This document shows, piece by piece, positions 20,975 through 33,589 of a DNA stretch of 64,000 bases. This DNA is from Flabesymbios commensalis. Lineage: Eukaryota; Annelida; Polychaeta; Terebellida; Flabelligeridae. Location of the stretch: the NCBI GenBank assembly GCA_964017125.1, contig OZ024908.1:79424919-79488918 (forward strand), read 5' to 3'. The position numbers and the translations under genes are program-made. The notes beneath the pieces were generated by a model that searched no databases, was not told the origin of the DNA, and saw nothing but the letters and a program-made list of their open reading frames with translations. Positions within the stretch are counted from its first letter, which is position 1; each line of letters starts with the position of its first letter.

Positions 20975-23524
20975 TGACAAAATAACCTGCGAGTCAATTC
21001 TTTTAGTTGTGCGAAATTATAGCATCAAGGAAATCGTGAGGAGGAGGCTTCCCATGTGCTGTGTAGTTTTTGTAAGTGTAGCCCTAACCGTTTTTTATTG
21101 AATTAATAATGCACGGTCATGTGAATAATCCAATATTTGCAAATTGATAAGCTACGTTTATATTAAGTGATATTTGCACGACCGGTAAAAACCATACGTT
21201 AAAGGTACAGTGAAGTGAGAGGGTGCACTTGATGGAAAGCGATAGATCATAAAATACTGAACAAATTTCAAAATTATGACCTATGTTTAAAAATTACAGA
21301 ACAGCAATTAATTGGCGTTTTAAGTTTGGAATTTTTATTTCAGTTTCCAGCTTCCATTGATAATAGATATATCCTACCAAATATGGTATGATTTCATCAT
21401 CACTTCATGTGCAAGTGTTACTGATGTGGTCATCGTTTTGTGTGCAAGTGTTACTGATGTGGTCATCGCTTCATGTGCACAACTTAGCTAGTTTGTGTGT
21501 GGGTATCCCGCCGACGTCACGTTTATACACCGCAGAGGACAGCCCTTTTGGTTCTGGTTGTAAACAAACCACTACATGCACTCAGGCCACTGTCACTTCT
21601 CTGCGTCAACAAAACGTTAATAGGGCCTACCACCAATAAACGTGTTGAACAAAACATGACATTACACACATGCAACGAAATACATATAAGAGTTAAAGTC
21701 AAGTGCTGATTATATGACATTAATTCGACATTTTTAAGTAATAATTTAAGGCCTAGTCTACCGGTAAAAAAAATCTAGACTATAAGTATAAGTTCTAGAC
21801 TACACTACAGACACAGTACTAGGCCTACACACAAATGCATAGGCTCACTGACTGCACAGCAAAATTGTCGTACAGGCCCTGGTCAGCGAGGGTGACACAG
21901 GCTCACACAGCTTAGTTAGAACTGCCTAGTCAACATTTTAAAGTCCCGCCCCCGTCTAGAAGTCATGAAGTGGAACGAAGTGTCAGACAGCCTGACAGGT
22001 GCCCCGGCTAATCCTCTGCATCCAGCCGAGCGTGGCTGCACACCTTTTGTGATCGACACCATAGGAATAGGGCAACGGTTTTGTCAGATAAAAGACAGCA
22101 ACGACTGACGTACGAACACAGTCACAGTGACTGACAGTATTATAACACCTTGGAAGTGTCAGTGGTGGCAATGCCGATTACGTTGCAGTTACACCTACGG
22201 CCAGTGACAGACAGAGTGAAACTGGGTGACAAGTGTCTTCATCTTGACAGCCAGTGCTGTTTGGCGGGCACACATACATTTTGGGAGATGCCTGAGGCCA
22301 ATATTCAATATTTTTCTAGTCAGGCCCATATATTTTTATTATAGCCCTAGTTATGACGTTAGACCTTTCTGATTCATGATAGGCCTATGGGGCCCTATAG
22401 GGAGAAGGACAAAACTTTGAGAAAACTTTGAAACTTCAGTATTTTGTAAAAAATTCAAACATTTTTAAAATGTCAAATGAAAATGATTTATAAAACCTGT
22501 AACAATAACACGTCAGGTCGATCAACAGAATAGTCCTAGCCTATTTTAAAACATTAAATCTATACAAATATAATGCAAAACATTCATCCAAAAAACTTTT
22601 TAAAACAATAAAGGGTCAGGCCCAGGCTAAAATCATAAATCACTGCAAAAGTTTAAAAAAAATTCTGCTGTGCATTCACGAAATTCACGTAGGGGGCCTA
22701 TTTCTTAATATTTTTGCCATGGTTGATGTTTACATCATATGATCATATTAAGAAGCCAAAATAAAATCACCGATTTTTTGATGATTTTAGCCTGGGCCTG
22801 TCCCTTTAAAATCCCTTTTGAAACATAATATATAGGTATTAAAAAAACTGTTTTAAAAAAAAAATTAATACTGTTTTTGCATAATATTCTATATGAATGT
22901 TTTATAAGATTCTGCTGATCCGACATTTTAATATTTAAGAAAACATTTAGCCTAACATTTTCTAAATATCATTAGACCTACAATGCTGTGTTAACTTGCA
23001 GGGATGTCAGATGATGAAAAAAACAGACATAGAGGTCTAGCTAGCCTATCCAGTGCCCACAGACTATTTCTTAAAATATAAAATACACATGGATTAATTT
23101 CATATCTCCCCTGATTTTTTTTAATTGTCATAGACAGAATGACGTACTGTCGACTTTTAAAGTGTAAAAGCTTAGTGAAGCCTATTTTATGTATAGGCCT
23201 ATATATGCCTACATGACAATGAAACCATGATAAATAGCATTATAACCCTTTAAGCGCCCCATCCAAAATTAAAATTCCACCCCCATCTAAAGGTGTCTCG
23301 CTATTGCAGCACACAACTTCAACAGTGATTTATTCAAAAATACTGTAACAAGACCACATATCCCAGGAGCTCCCCCTCCGAATTAGAATTTGATTTAAGC
23401 AATTATGTGTAGGGTTATTAATGTAGTCCTAGGCTAGGTAAAAAATTAAGACGCAAAACAACTAGGTCTAAGAGGCTCAGTCTAAGAGTAAGATAAGAAC
23501 TAGACAGTCTGTCAGAGATTGCTA
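20975..23524. other. non-coding stretch
   Basis: No gene I can support. A GC-richer patch at 21880-22290 looks exon- or promoter-like but has no convincing frame. It includes a tandem CTGATGTGGTCATCG block (21405-21480), a hairpin-MITE relic at 22610-22809 and a degenerate family B fragment at 23243-23325. Confidence 0.5.
22610..22809. mobile_element. decayed long-hairpin MITE
   Basis: AAAGGGTCAGGCCCAGGCT at the left and AGCCTGGGCCTGTCCCTTT at the right, with part of each arm missing; same family as 4658-5030. Confidence 0.7.
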
Positions 23525-24740
23525 ACCTCCATTGAAAATAATGATCCCAATGATCAGTATCCCAGTAATGGTGTACCTATCTGGCACAGTTTACCCGATA
23601 TCAGGCCAATCAAGGTCAATAATGGCTGATTGCGGTCATTTTGAATTCGATATAGTTAAAAAATTTCAGGGTGCATCCTCCCCCAAAACCTTAGTTTGTC
23701 TTATAGTAATGGTCCATGGCCATCTAACACAGTTTGCCAAATATTGGGCATGTGAAAGTCAATAATGGCTGATAGGTGGCCATTTTGAATTTGATCGAGT
23801 CAAAATTTTTCATAATGCATTCTCTCCTGAAATCTCACATTTTGTTTTATAGTAATGGTCTAGCCATCTAGCACGGTTTACCAAATAACGGCCATGTGAA
23901 AGTGAATAATGACCGAAAGGCGGCCATTTTGAATTTGATCGAGTTAAAAAAATTCATGATGCATCCTGTCCAGAAATCTCACAAAATGTTTTATAGTAAT
24001 GGTCTAGCTATCTAGCACGGTTTACCAAATATCAGCAGTGTGGAAGTAAATAGGCCTAGTGGCCGACAGGCGGCCATCTTGAACTTGATCAAGTGGAAAG
24101 TTTTCAAAATGCATCCTCTCCTGAAACGTCACATTTTTTTTATAGTAATTGTTTAGCTATCTAGCACAGTTTACCTGATATCAGGCCTATCAAGGTAAAT
24201 ATTGCCGCTTGTCAGCCATTTCGAATTTGATAGAGTTAGAAATTCACAGGGTGCATCCTCCCCTGAAAACTCAAATTTTGTTTTATAGTACTAATGGTCT
24301 TGCCATCTAGCACGGTTTACCATATATCAGCCTTGGGAAAATAAATAGTGGCCGATAGGCAGCCATTTTGAATTTGATAAGAGTCGAAATATCTCAAGAT
24401 GCATCCTCACCTGAAATATCACATTTCGTTTTATGGTAATGGTTTAGATATCCAGCACGGTTTACCAAATTTCGGCCATGTGAAAGCGAATAATGGCCGA
24501 TAGGTGACCATATTGAATTTGAGCAAGTCAAAATTTTCAAGATCCTGAAATCTCACATTTTGTTATATAGTAATGATTTAGCTATCTAGCACGGTTTACC
24601 CAATATCAGGCCTGTCGAGGTGAATAATGGCCGATAGGCGGCCATTTTGAATTTGATCGAGTGGAAATTTTTCAAAATGCATCCTCTCCTGAAACCTTAC
24701 AATTTGTTCTATAGTAATGGTGTAGCTATCTTCAGCGGTT
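23525..24740. repeat. 146-bp tandem satellite, about 8 units
   Basis: The GCGGCCATTTTGAATTTGAT block recurs near 23631, 23777, 23922, 24066, 24213, 24361, 24506 and 24639. Each is followed by ATGCATCCTCTCCTGAAA, TTTTGTTTTATAGTAATGG and CTAGCACGGTTTACC. Related single or few units lie at 29050-29880 and 63370-64000. Confidence 0.88.
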
Positions 24741-25262
24741 TTCATGATATTTGGCAAAATATTTCAGTCGGATTTACCGATGTTATAAATTAGGTCAAAG
24801 AGCTGGGTCAACTTCAAGGGCAAGGTCCAAAAACCTGAAAGAGCACAACTATGGACCTTAGAGAACATGTATGTACAATATGACTGTAATCTGCCCAGTA
24901 GTTTTCCAGATCTGCTCCGGAAACGAAGTGTGCTTCAAAACGTCTAAATAGGTCATAGTTCAAAACCAAAAGTAGGTCAAACTTCATATACCCCAAAAGG
25001 CACAGCTAGACCCCCTAGAGGTGTTGTGTGTAAAATTTTAGATATGCTCCGGAAACAAATTATTCACGGACGGCCCAACCCCGTAACATCATTTTCTCCT
25101 CTGCGACCTTGCATATTGATTCAAATTAAAAATATTTCAACTTGTCCATTATCTACCTAGAAGTAGCCCACATACCAAAAATTGTTATTCTAGCTGTTTT
25201 TGTTGAAAAGTTACAGGCAAAAGAAGAGTAAAAACCGGGACGGAGGCAGAATTCATAGCTCC
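24741..25262. repeat. continuation: inverted copies of the 5.4-6.2 kb repeat
   Basis: GGTCAAAGAGCTGGGTCAAC, AGATCTGCTCCGGAAACG and TAGATATGCTCCGGAAAC mirror the GAGCATATCT blocks at 5420-6240. Ends in unassigned sequence. Confidence 0.5.
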
Positions 25263-28200
25263 CTCCGTCTCACCTACAGTGACGGCGGGAGTTAATAACA
25301 GGGTTTAATCAAAACTACTGTAGTCGAGTTTAGTCGTGTAAGGGTTAAATTAAGTGATGTTGGACAGATAATATGAGAAAAAAACCATTTCTTTCAACAT
25401 CAGTTAAATTTGTATTTAACTGGGGATGAATAACTATTTATAACTGAGATATGTATTCCCTGATGTGATATTTATGACCCAAAACACTATTATGTAAACA
25501 TAAACAATTTTCGAATTCAGAAATATATCTAGAGAAGATATGCGAGTACATCGAGTCGGATGTTATTTATTTGTGCTACATATATTTCAGTACAATATTA
25601 TTGCCTAAGAAAACTGTTATCAATAAAAAATCAATTATTAACAAAATATTTTTTTTAAAGCATGCCTATACTCATCTTTGTAGTTTAAATATTGAACTTT
25701 AAATAAGTGCTAATTTGGTCTATAATATTTCTATTCAACCTAGAAACAGAAAAAATTCTAGGAGAAATGAGAAAGAATTTAATGAGACTGCCATATTTTT
25801 TAATTCAGATTTTAAAATATTAGTACCGGTAAGTTTATTATTATGATATATTGCATTTGAAAGGATACCAAAAGTATAATACATAAACCAGAAAAATGAG
25901 TTGCTTATCACAATAAGATCATACCTGTTATCATGGTCATGTATTTGATTGATGATACAGGGAAAAAGTTGTTCAAAATTTATTTATTAGCAATTTTCTC
26001 TTCTGAGTGGTAATTTGTAAGACATCATTATCATTGATGTATAAATATTTTGTTAATCAAGTACAAATTTGATTAGCAAATGGGCGGAATTGCACAACAT
26101 TTTGCTATTTTACATATTTTTCCCTGTGATATTATATTCCTAATCAAAGTCTCACCACAAAGTAATTAACCGTATTTATTATAATAAATGCCCAGAGCGT
26201 TAATTAGAAAAGCCCATGAGATTACAGGGGGATGGGCGCTTATTAGAGTAGTTTTTTAATGACCATACTATGTACATGATTGTGGGTTTTATTTTCAATT
26301 GGGGGGGGGGGGTTATGGGAATATGGGCTTATTAGAATAAATATGGTAAATAAAAATGACATACATGTGCAATTATATGAAAATGTTATGAACGTCATAA
26401 GAGGTGTACACAACTCTTTTATTATATGACCAAGTAAAGTATGATACAAACAGCATTTATAAATTATTCTCTTCATAACTAATCGATGAGATGTTATTAG
26501 TCACTTTAGTTCAGTAATCTAATGATGTTAACATGGTTAGGAGTAGAAGAAGAAATATGTTATCACTGATCGACCTCAGTGCTGAACCACTGTATAGAGT
26601 CCATTCAGCACATAAAAACGGGCTTCAGTGGTGAAAGGGTTAAACCAAAAAACAGAGCAATGTCTTTTGTTCGCCAGTCTTCAACAATAGAGTGGAAGAT
26701 ATATAAGTCTTTACACATTATTAATTAATTTTATACAACATCAAACTACATATTATTGTCATACATAATGTCAGTGCAGTATGTTTATAGCACCTGGTGC
26801 AGCTTATAAAGGGTCAGACACTATTTGAAGTTTACACAGACATATAAGCTGTGACCTAAGCAATTTGTTCAGTTAATTTGCTTATAATATGATCCTGAGA
26901 GAGTGATGACCCAATTAAATTATCTTGAATGCTCTGAAGATGATCTATTCATTCTGTCAATCAAGATTCCCATATGACCTGGAAAAACATGTACATACAG
27001 ACATATAACACATGTACAGTCATACAGTAGATGTAACAAGATTTTTTTCAAATTGTATCATCATTGAGGAATTTGTTTGAATATTATTGCTTTAAAATTT
27101 TGTCCTCAAAGTTGTGACTAATTTCCACACATACATATATCTTAGGTAAATAAGAAAAATTGCTAATTAATTTTAAATTTGCTTAGAAAATAGGGAGAAC
27201 TACATAGTATTTTGCTACGCAATACTTGACATGCTGAACAAAATACTGAACTGAATCATGTTAATGTCAAATTATATCATATAGTGCCAATTTATATTAA
27301 TATGATACATGTACATGTAATATCATCAGGAATAGGTCTATAGTTAAGTTGAAATAAAATAGATACCATCAAGACTGTTGAATTTTTTTATATATCTAAA
27401 CATAAAAAAATTGTGTTATTCATATAGTCACTGAACACAATTACAGTACATTATACAGTAGAACCTGCTATGATCAGCCACTCTTATGAGCAGCCAACCT
27501 CCTGTGTGAGGCCAGTCGGCCATTCCCCAAAATGGCATTTTGTATACAAATAAAACTTATATGGGTAGCCACCTGTGTTTTCTGTGTCGCAAGGGTGGCT
27601 GCTCATAGCAGGCTCAACTGTATACCTCACTTGTCAAAAATTCATGATGTCAATGAGATTTGTCATGTGATAAGGCAATGATGAGACTAATTTGATAATT
27701 TTATACTTATTGACCAGGCCTGCAGGCCCATGCCACTAAAACCTGTCTAGAAATGTTCAAATTACCCTTTAACATGTTTAAAAAACTGATAAACATGAAT
27801 ATAGTCGTTTTTAATCAATTTCAGTATACTAAACAAAATCACTATCAAAAATCAATATGTGCCAACTTGTTTTTTCAAATAAAAAAAATATATGTAATCT
27901 GCAAGTGCAATGGTAATATCCACCCACTTTCTCTTATTTCCAATGAAAATGACAAACTGCTTGTAACTTTTACAATGAAAATGAAATGTTAATTTTAAGA
28001 TTATTATTGGGATGGGGTTAAATGTGCTAATCGATAATAAAGTTCATAAAAATGTGCCTGAGTGCAGATCAAATATGGGAAGAAATGTAATGATGAGAAA
28101 TTTCAGATTAAAAATGTTTGTCGGGTAAATTCATCTAGAAAAAATTAAATAAGCGAAAAATTTGGGAAATAAAATGATATTTCCAAATATGAAGAAATAA

Positions 28201-29049
28201 ATCAATTACTTTTTTGTTTGAATGATTCCCCTGCACAAAGTCTTGAAACATATCTAAATTATTTTTTATTGCTTTCTCAAAAAATGTCCAACAACTTCAT
28301 GAAATATGTATGGGCTACAAGAGTTACCGATATATTTTATCCACTTTCTGTTCGGTGTGTATGCCACATGGATGTCGGAATAATAACTGTAAGAGGTAGG
28401 CTAAAATTAACAAATGTTGAACATTTTTAATTTGATAGCTTTAGTTGAAATGTTTCCAGGGCACAATGTGAAATGCTTCCCTGAACCTGCCCATTTTTTA
28501 TACTAATAGTCTATGTATCTGGCTATTGTATCTGTATATATCTATATCTATTGTATCTGTATGACTTGCCAGATATTACTCAAATTAATAAAGTCAAAAA
28601 ATTGCCACATGTCGGCAAATTTCAATTTAAATGATTTTAAATTTGTCATGATACATCTATTCAAGTTCAAATTTTTTTTTTCATGTAGTTCAGTTTTTGA
28701 TACCAGGGTGCAGTGTTCCAGATATAAAAATGCTTATTATTGATTTTTTTTGCATAAATTAGTCAACCATACTCTTGGGAATGGAGTGTATATATTTAAA
28801 AAAAATGTGATGAATTATTCCAAAAACACCTTTATAAGCAACCATTTAGACACAACATTATATAAACTATAGGCACAATTAGCCATGATAGCTATATGAC
28901 CCTCAGGGCTTAAAGTGCCATACCCTGTAGTTGTAAGATGACACTACAGTGTTATTTCAAGGTCGGTGACAGAAAAAGGCCTCAGCTTCTAATCATCACT
29001 TAAAAGTGAAAATCATTGGAAACAAGAGCACATTCGACAATAGCCTACC
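25263..29049. other. AT-rich gene desert
   Basis: No supported coding region. TTAA-type MITE scraps occur at 25284-25350 (GTGTAAGGGTTAA) and 26560-26645, a G12 run at 26301, and one MITE at 27456-27620. Otherwise unique-looking AT-rich sequence. Confidence 0.55.
27456..27620. mobile_element. pogo/Tigger-type MITE
   Basis: CAGTAGAACCTGCTATGA at the left and TCATAGCAGGCTCAACTG at the right, flanked by TA on both sides. CAGT...AACC termini with TA duplication are characteristic of Tigger/pogo elements. Confidence 0.8.
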
Positions 29050-29880
29050 GCCATTATTGAAATTGTCGGTCGGCCATTTTGAATTTGATCAAGTTTAATT
29101 TTTTATGGTATATCTCTACCTGACACAGCACATTTTGTTCTATAGTAATATTCTAGCTATCTGGTCCGGTTTTCCACATATTACGCATAATAAAAAAATA
29201 ATGACCGATAATCGACCATTTTGGGCGCCATGACCTAGTTTCTGTCCGAATCTTGCCCAATTTCAAACTCATCCGAGCTATTAGTGAAATGGATATCTGG
29301 TATGCATTTTGGAGCGAAACATAAAAAAATGTCGAGTGAATCACATTATAATCGAGAAAATTTGACGATCTGAAGTGGCCGCAGGTTGGCCATTTTAAAT
29401 TTTTTCATGTTGAAATTTTTCGTGGTATATCCCTACCTGGAACTGCTCATTTTGTTCTATAGTAGCTATCTGGTCCGGTTTTCCAGATATTACGCATATT
29501 AAAAAAATAATGGCCGATAATCGGCCATTTTGGCCTCCATGACCTAGTTTCTGTTCAAATGTTGCCCAATTTCGTACTCATACGAGCTATTAGTGAAATG
29601 GTATATCTGGCATAAATTTTGAAGGGAAACATGAAAAATTGTTGAGTGAATCGCGTTAACAAGAAAAATTGTCAATCGCAAAAAAGTCAAGGTTATATTG
29701 GTCACAGAAAGGTCAAATGTGAAACTAGTCAAGCTTTAGTCATGATTAACCTGTATGTGAAGTTTAATGTGCATAGCAGCTATGCGGAACAAGTTATAGT
29801 GCTCAAAGTGGCGGACAGACGGACGGACGGCCGCGCCTGGTGACGACAATAGGCATCCGCCAAAATTTTGGCTGAGGCCT
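29050..29880. repeat. satellite-like repeat block ending in GACGGACGG
   Basis: Three diverged units around CGGCCATTTTGAATTTGATC and CTGGTCCGGTTTTCCA(C/G)ATATTACGCAT, then a tail GTGGCGGACAGACGGACGG and CATCCGCCAAAATTTTGGCT. The same order recurs at 63370-64000, so unit plus tail is probably one repeat family. Confidence 0.65.
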
Positions 29881-29883
29881 AAA

Positions 29884-29949
29884 AAGCTGATTTTATATAC
29901 ATGAAAATCACATTAATATTGTGATTTTCATACATAAAAATCCAGCTTA
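29884..29949. repeat. 30-bp-arm hairpin
   Basis: AAGCTGATTTTATATACATG and AAAATCACA mirrored by TGTGATTTTCATACATAAAA and CAGCTT; loop TTAATAT. Confidence 0.7.
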
Positions 29950-31132
29950 TTTGACCTGAAACTAGTGAATAATTAGTCATCACTATTATAATTCACACAC
30001 TGGATAATAAACAATGATTTAGCATGATTCAGCATGATATTCTATGAATATAAGAAATTAATTACATTTATAATACAATTGTGTTTACAATTTCCTGAGA
30101 TTTAATGCAATACACACCGGATGTGATTACTTTATGCATTTAGAAGTTACACGCTTTTAAGTGCCCTCAAACACAGCACTTGGCAGATCCAGGAATTGGC
30201 AGACCGATTTTTGCAATAATTTATGCGCACCTCAGCTGGTACAGCCAGTCTCTTATATGCTCCCCCGTGAAATTTTGCAATCTAAGGTCTAAAAATGACT
30301 CGTTCTATAGCATAATTTGGCCAAAATTTGCTCGTTTTCAGTGTGTTTTTTTAACCCTGAACGGGGGAGGGGGAGGCGCCGACTGCGCCTCCTTCTGAAT
30401 CCGCTACTGAAACATACCCGTTATGCACTTTAAAGTGCCCCAAAAAATTACTTTTTTGCGCATGAAGGTACCCGCCTTGGATGGGAGCACTATGCCGCTT
30501 TTCAAACCTAGACACTGATTATTGCAGATTAATAGGGGCTATATATGAGGTTGCTCGTGATAATTATCACGAACAACCTAAATAAAGCTATATAGAAAGA
30601 GAGAATTGTAGGTAAAAGGTCATAACCCCCGAAAGTCACTTCTACACCCCCTAAGAGATGTCTATGTGCAATATCAAAAACATTTACCCATGGGTGAAGC
30701 GCCATAACCCTCCACTAACAACTTCATTGCATGGATGGGAATCCGATAAAAACAATATAGTCATCTAAGTTCCCTGCATAACCAGTCAATTTTGTAGCAA
30801 AAATGAATCTGGCTAATAAATTTACAACAATTAACATCAATCCAAATATTTATACATACAATGTAATGATATATTCCTGATATTATGCAAGAGCAGTTTG
30901 AAATTTATCTAATTACACATATATCATGTTACTGTATATGCTCACCCTTGATTTTTATCACATCTTCCCAGGAAACTCGACTTTCAGTGAGCTACTGAGT
31001 GCATGCAGTAGTTCATTTTTAATAGTACAGTACCTGCAACAATTTTTTGCATCAACTTTTACAGCATGGGGATCAACTTTAGACGTCAGAATCTGACGTA
31101 TCTAGACGTCACATTCTTACGTCTAAAGTGTA

Positions 31133-31770
31133 AGCCGTTATTAAGCTTGTCCGACAACTGCTTATTAGTATTACATACATAACAAATTTGAGCAGGATAA
31201 ATGAAAAACTTTGTGTTATTGCGCCCACAAGGTCAAATTATTGACGTAAAATGCAAGAAATCAAAATAAATTGGCCACTGTGATTTTTTTTTGGCCATTA
31301 TTGAACTTGTCCGAGAACTGGTCTTTTGCTACATACATAACAAAAAAATTGCCAAGGATGCATGAAAAACTTTTCAAGTTATCGCGCCCACAAGGTCAAA
31401 TTATTGAAGTAAAATGTGAAACATCACAATAATCGGCCATTTAAATTATTTTTCAACCATTATCGAACTTGTTTGAGAACTGGTCATTAGTAACATGCAC
31501 AACAAACTTTGGAAGGATACATGCAAAAATGTTCATGTTATTGCGGCCACATGGTCAAATTATTGACGTAAAATGCGAAAAATCTCAATAAATCTGCCAT
31601 TTAAATTTTTTATCAGCCATTATTGAACTAGTCCGGGAACTGGTCACAAGTAACATGCATAACAAATTTAAAGAAGATACATGGAAAACTTTTCAAGTTA
31701 TCTCACCCACAAGGTCAAATTATTGACATAAAATGCGAAAAATTGCAATAAAGCAGCAATTTATTGTCCA
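31133..31770. repeat. 161-bp tandem satellite, about 4 units
   Basis: CAAGGTCAAATTATTGACGT recurs at about 31230, 31392, 31551 and 31712, with TTATTGAACTTGTCCGAGAA and ACATGAAAAACTTTTCA in each unit. A family A fragment (GACGTCAGAATCTGACGT) abuts it at 31055-31130. Confidence 0.85.
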
Positions 31771-32099
31771 GTCAAAATAACATGAAAAGGAGGTTATACA
31801 CTTGTTCCTAGCTTCATTTTTTTTTAAAATTCACATTTGACCTTGTCTTGTAGCGATAAAGTCATTTTACCTTGTAGCTTAAAAATTGTTTGTCCTAAAT
31901 GGACGGCAATGGTTTTCCACTCTGGAGCATGAAGAATGAGATAAATATAGTCGTCTGTTTTCAACCATTCAGTTTATCACAACCGATTTCTAGAACAATA
32001 TTTGGATATGGCCTCTAATCTATAGTTCTAGTAGAAATAAAGCCATATATCATTTGATCATGATGCTTAAATTGTAAAATTGGAATCTTTTTTAATATG

Positions 32100-32240
32100 A
32101 CACCTTATCATCAGATGATCTTTTCACAGGGTTCACATCATCAAATTAATCGCCAAAACACCAAACTACCAGTAACAACAATTTTTAAAATTACTTGATG
32201 ATGTGAAACCCATGAGAAGATCATCTGATGATAAAATGTC
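32100..32240. mobile_element. fold-back with about 43-bp arms
   Basis: ACACCTTATCATCAGATGAT with TTCACATCATCAA mirrored by TTGATGATGTGAA and ATCATCTGATGATAAAATGT. Family not known. Confidence 0.7.
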
Positions 32241-32643
32241 ATTCAAAACAAAATTACCTAATAATGATATTCCATCTGCTCCCCTCCCCCTTCGAAATTT
32301 AATAATAATATCAATTCCAAATGCAACTCGTGCTTGAAGAGATGATTCTAGCAGGCATATTGCAACCCATTCTGATAAAAAAACAAACTGGTACCACTTT
32401 TATTTGAGATTTGATCCACAGATTCTGAAACCATTTTTGTAATTTAGCCTAAGGAGACCAGTGTGGCTGAGAAAGAAGGTCGGAGCTCAAAACCCAAAAA
32501 GGCATATCTACATGTACCCTCCTGAGCGTGCAGTATGAAAAAGACATATTCTCTGTAAACAATATTCTTCAGTAAACACCTTTAACATTGTAAAGCTGTC
32601 AATATAGCCCAAGAGATGCAGGTCTAAAAGTAGGGCAAAAGGC

Positions 32644-32683
32644 TAATATAATAAACCTCACTGTGAGGTTTACTATATTATTA
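32644..32683. repeat. hairpin TAATATAATAAACCTCAC
   Basis: About 18-bp arms with one mismatch and a two-base loop. Confidence 0.65.
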
Positions 32684-33039
32684 TGAGTCACAAGGGCACA
32701 TCTATCCACACCCCCTACCAAAATATACATATCTGTATCATGGGTATATATACATGATATATCTTTTATTAACCTCCACACCGGGAGATAATATACATAA
32801 TTTATTTCATCAATAAATATTTCGAAAATCAATAACTAAGAGAACACATGAATATACATACATTTAACATGTTTAACCAGTTGCAAACAGTTCAAACGTG
32901 ATGTATGTGCATGTGTTAACACCCCCCCCCCCCCACACACAATATTATAGGCTATAGGGAGAAAAATATTGATACTTTATTCAACCAGAAAAAGGTATGA
33001 AACAAATTTATTTTTACAGGGTTAGACTTCCACTAACCT

Positions 33040-33170
33040 TTTGAACCCTCATCAGCTCATGATGCATCAAAGCATCATTTTGGATGTGTGAAGAATGATT
33101 TAATTTTCTCCACCTTGAAAAAAAGTATCATGGAACTGTTTTAATAATTACAAAATAAAATATTAATAAA
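33040..33170. repeat. fragment of TTAA MITE family C
   Basis: AACCTTTTGAACCCTCATCA and GCATCAAAGCATCATTTTG match the inner part of family C (47404-47653, 61437-62080). Confidence 0.55.
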
Positions 33171-33248
33171 AATTCTGATACAGTTTAAGGCAGGTAATAT
33201 TTTGATAGTGGTGGATATAATCACTGATAACATGTGAAAGAATTTACA

Positions 33249-33587
33249 GTGACACAATCAGGTAGAAATTATCATTTCTATTTTTGACCCCTTAATCATG
33301 TTAGTTTGTCCATATTATGAACTATGGAATTGCTTAGTTTTTTAAATTTTGTGTTGTTCATTTACCAGTTAAAAGAAAAAGGAAATAATTTCAGACATGT
33401 ATGTCCAAAATACGAAATACAGGAATAACTGAGAAAAAGCATTTCTGGTACACTTGCTATGTTGCCATAGCAACCAGCAATTTGATAGATTTCTGCAATT
33501 CTATTCTATGGACACGATCACAAATTATAGACATATTAACATCATCAAGGAGACAAAATAAAAATGATGGCATGATTGTGTCGCTTT
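33249..33587. mobile_element. hairpin MITE (GCGACACAATC family) carrying an RFX X-box palindrome
   Basis: GTGACACAATCAGGTAGAAA at the left and GATGGCATGATTGTGTCGC at the right. GTTGCCATAGCAAC at 33471-33484 fits the RFX X-box consensus GTNRCCNNRGYAAC. The homologous position at 39593 has decayed. Confidence 0.7.
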
Positions 33588-33589
33588 GA

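Noticed and set aside
21880-22290. GC-richer island as a promoter or exon
   Set aside because: Only short frames, no splice pair or core promoter I can defend; described as non-coding.
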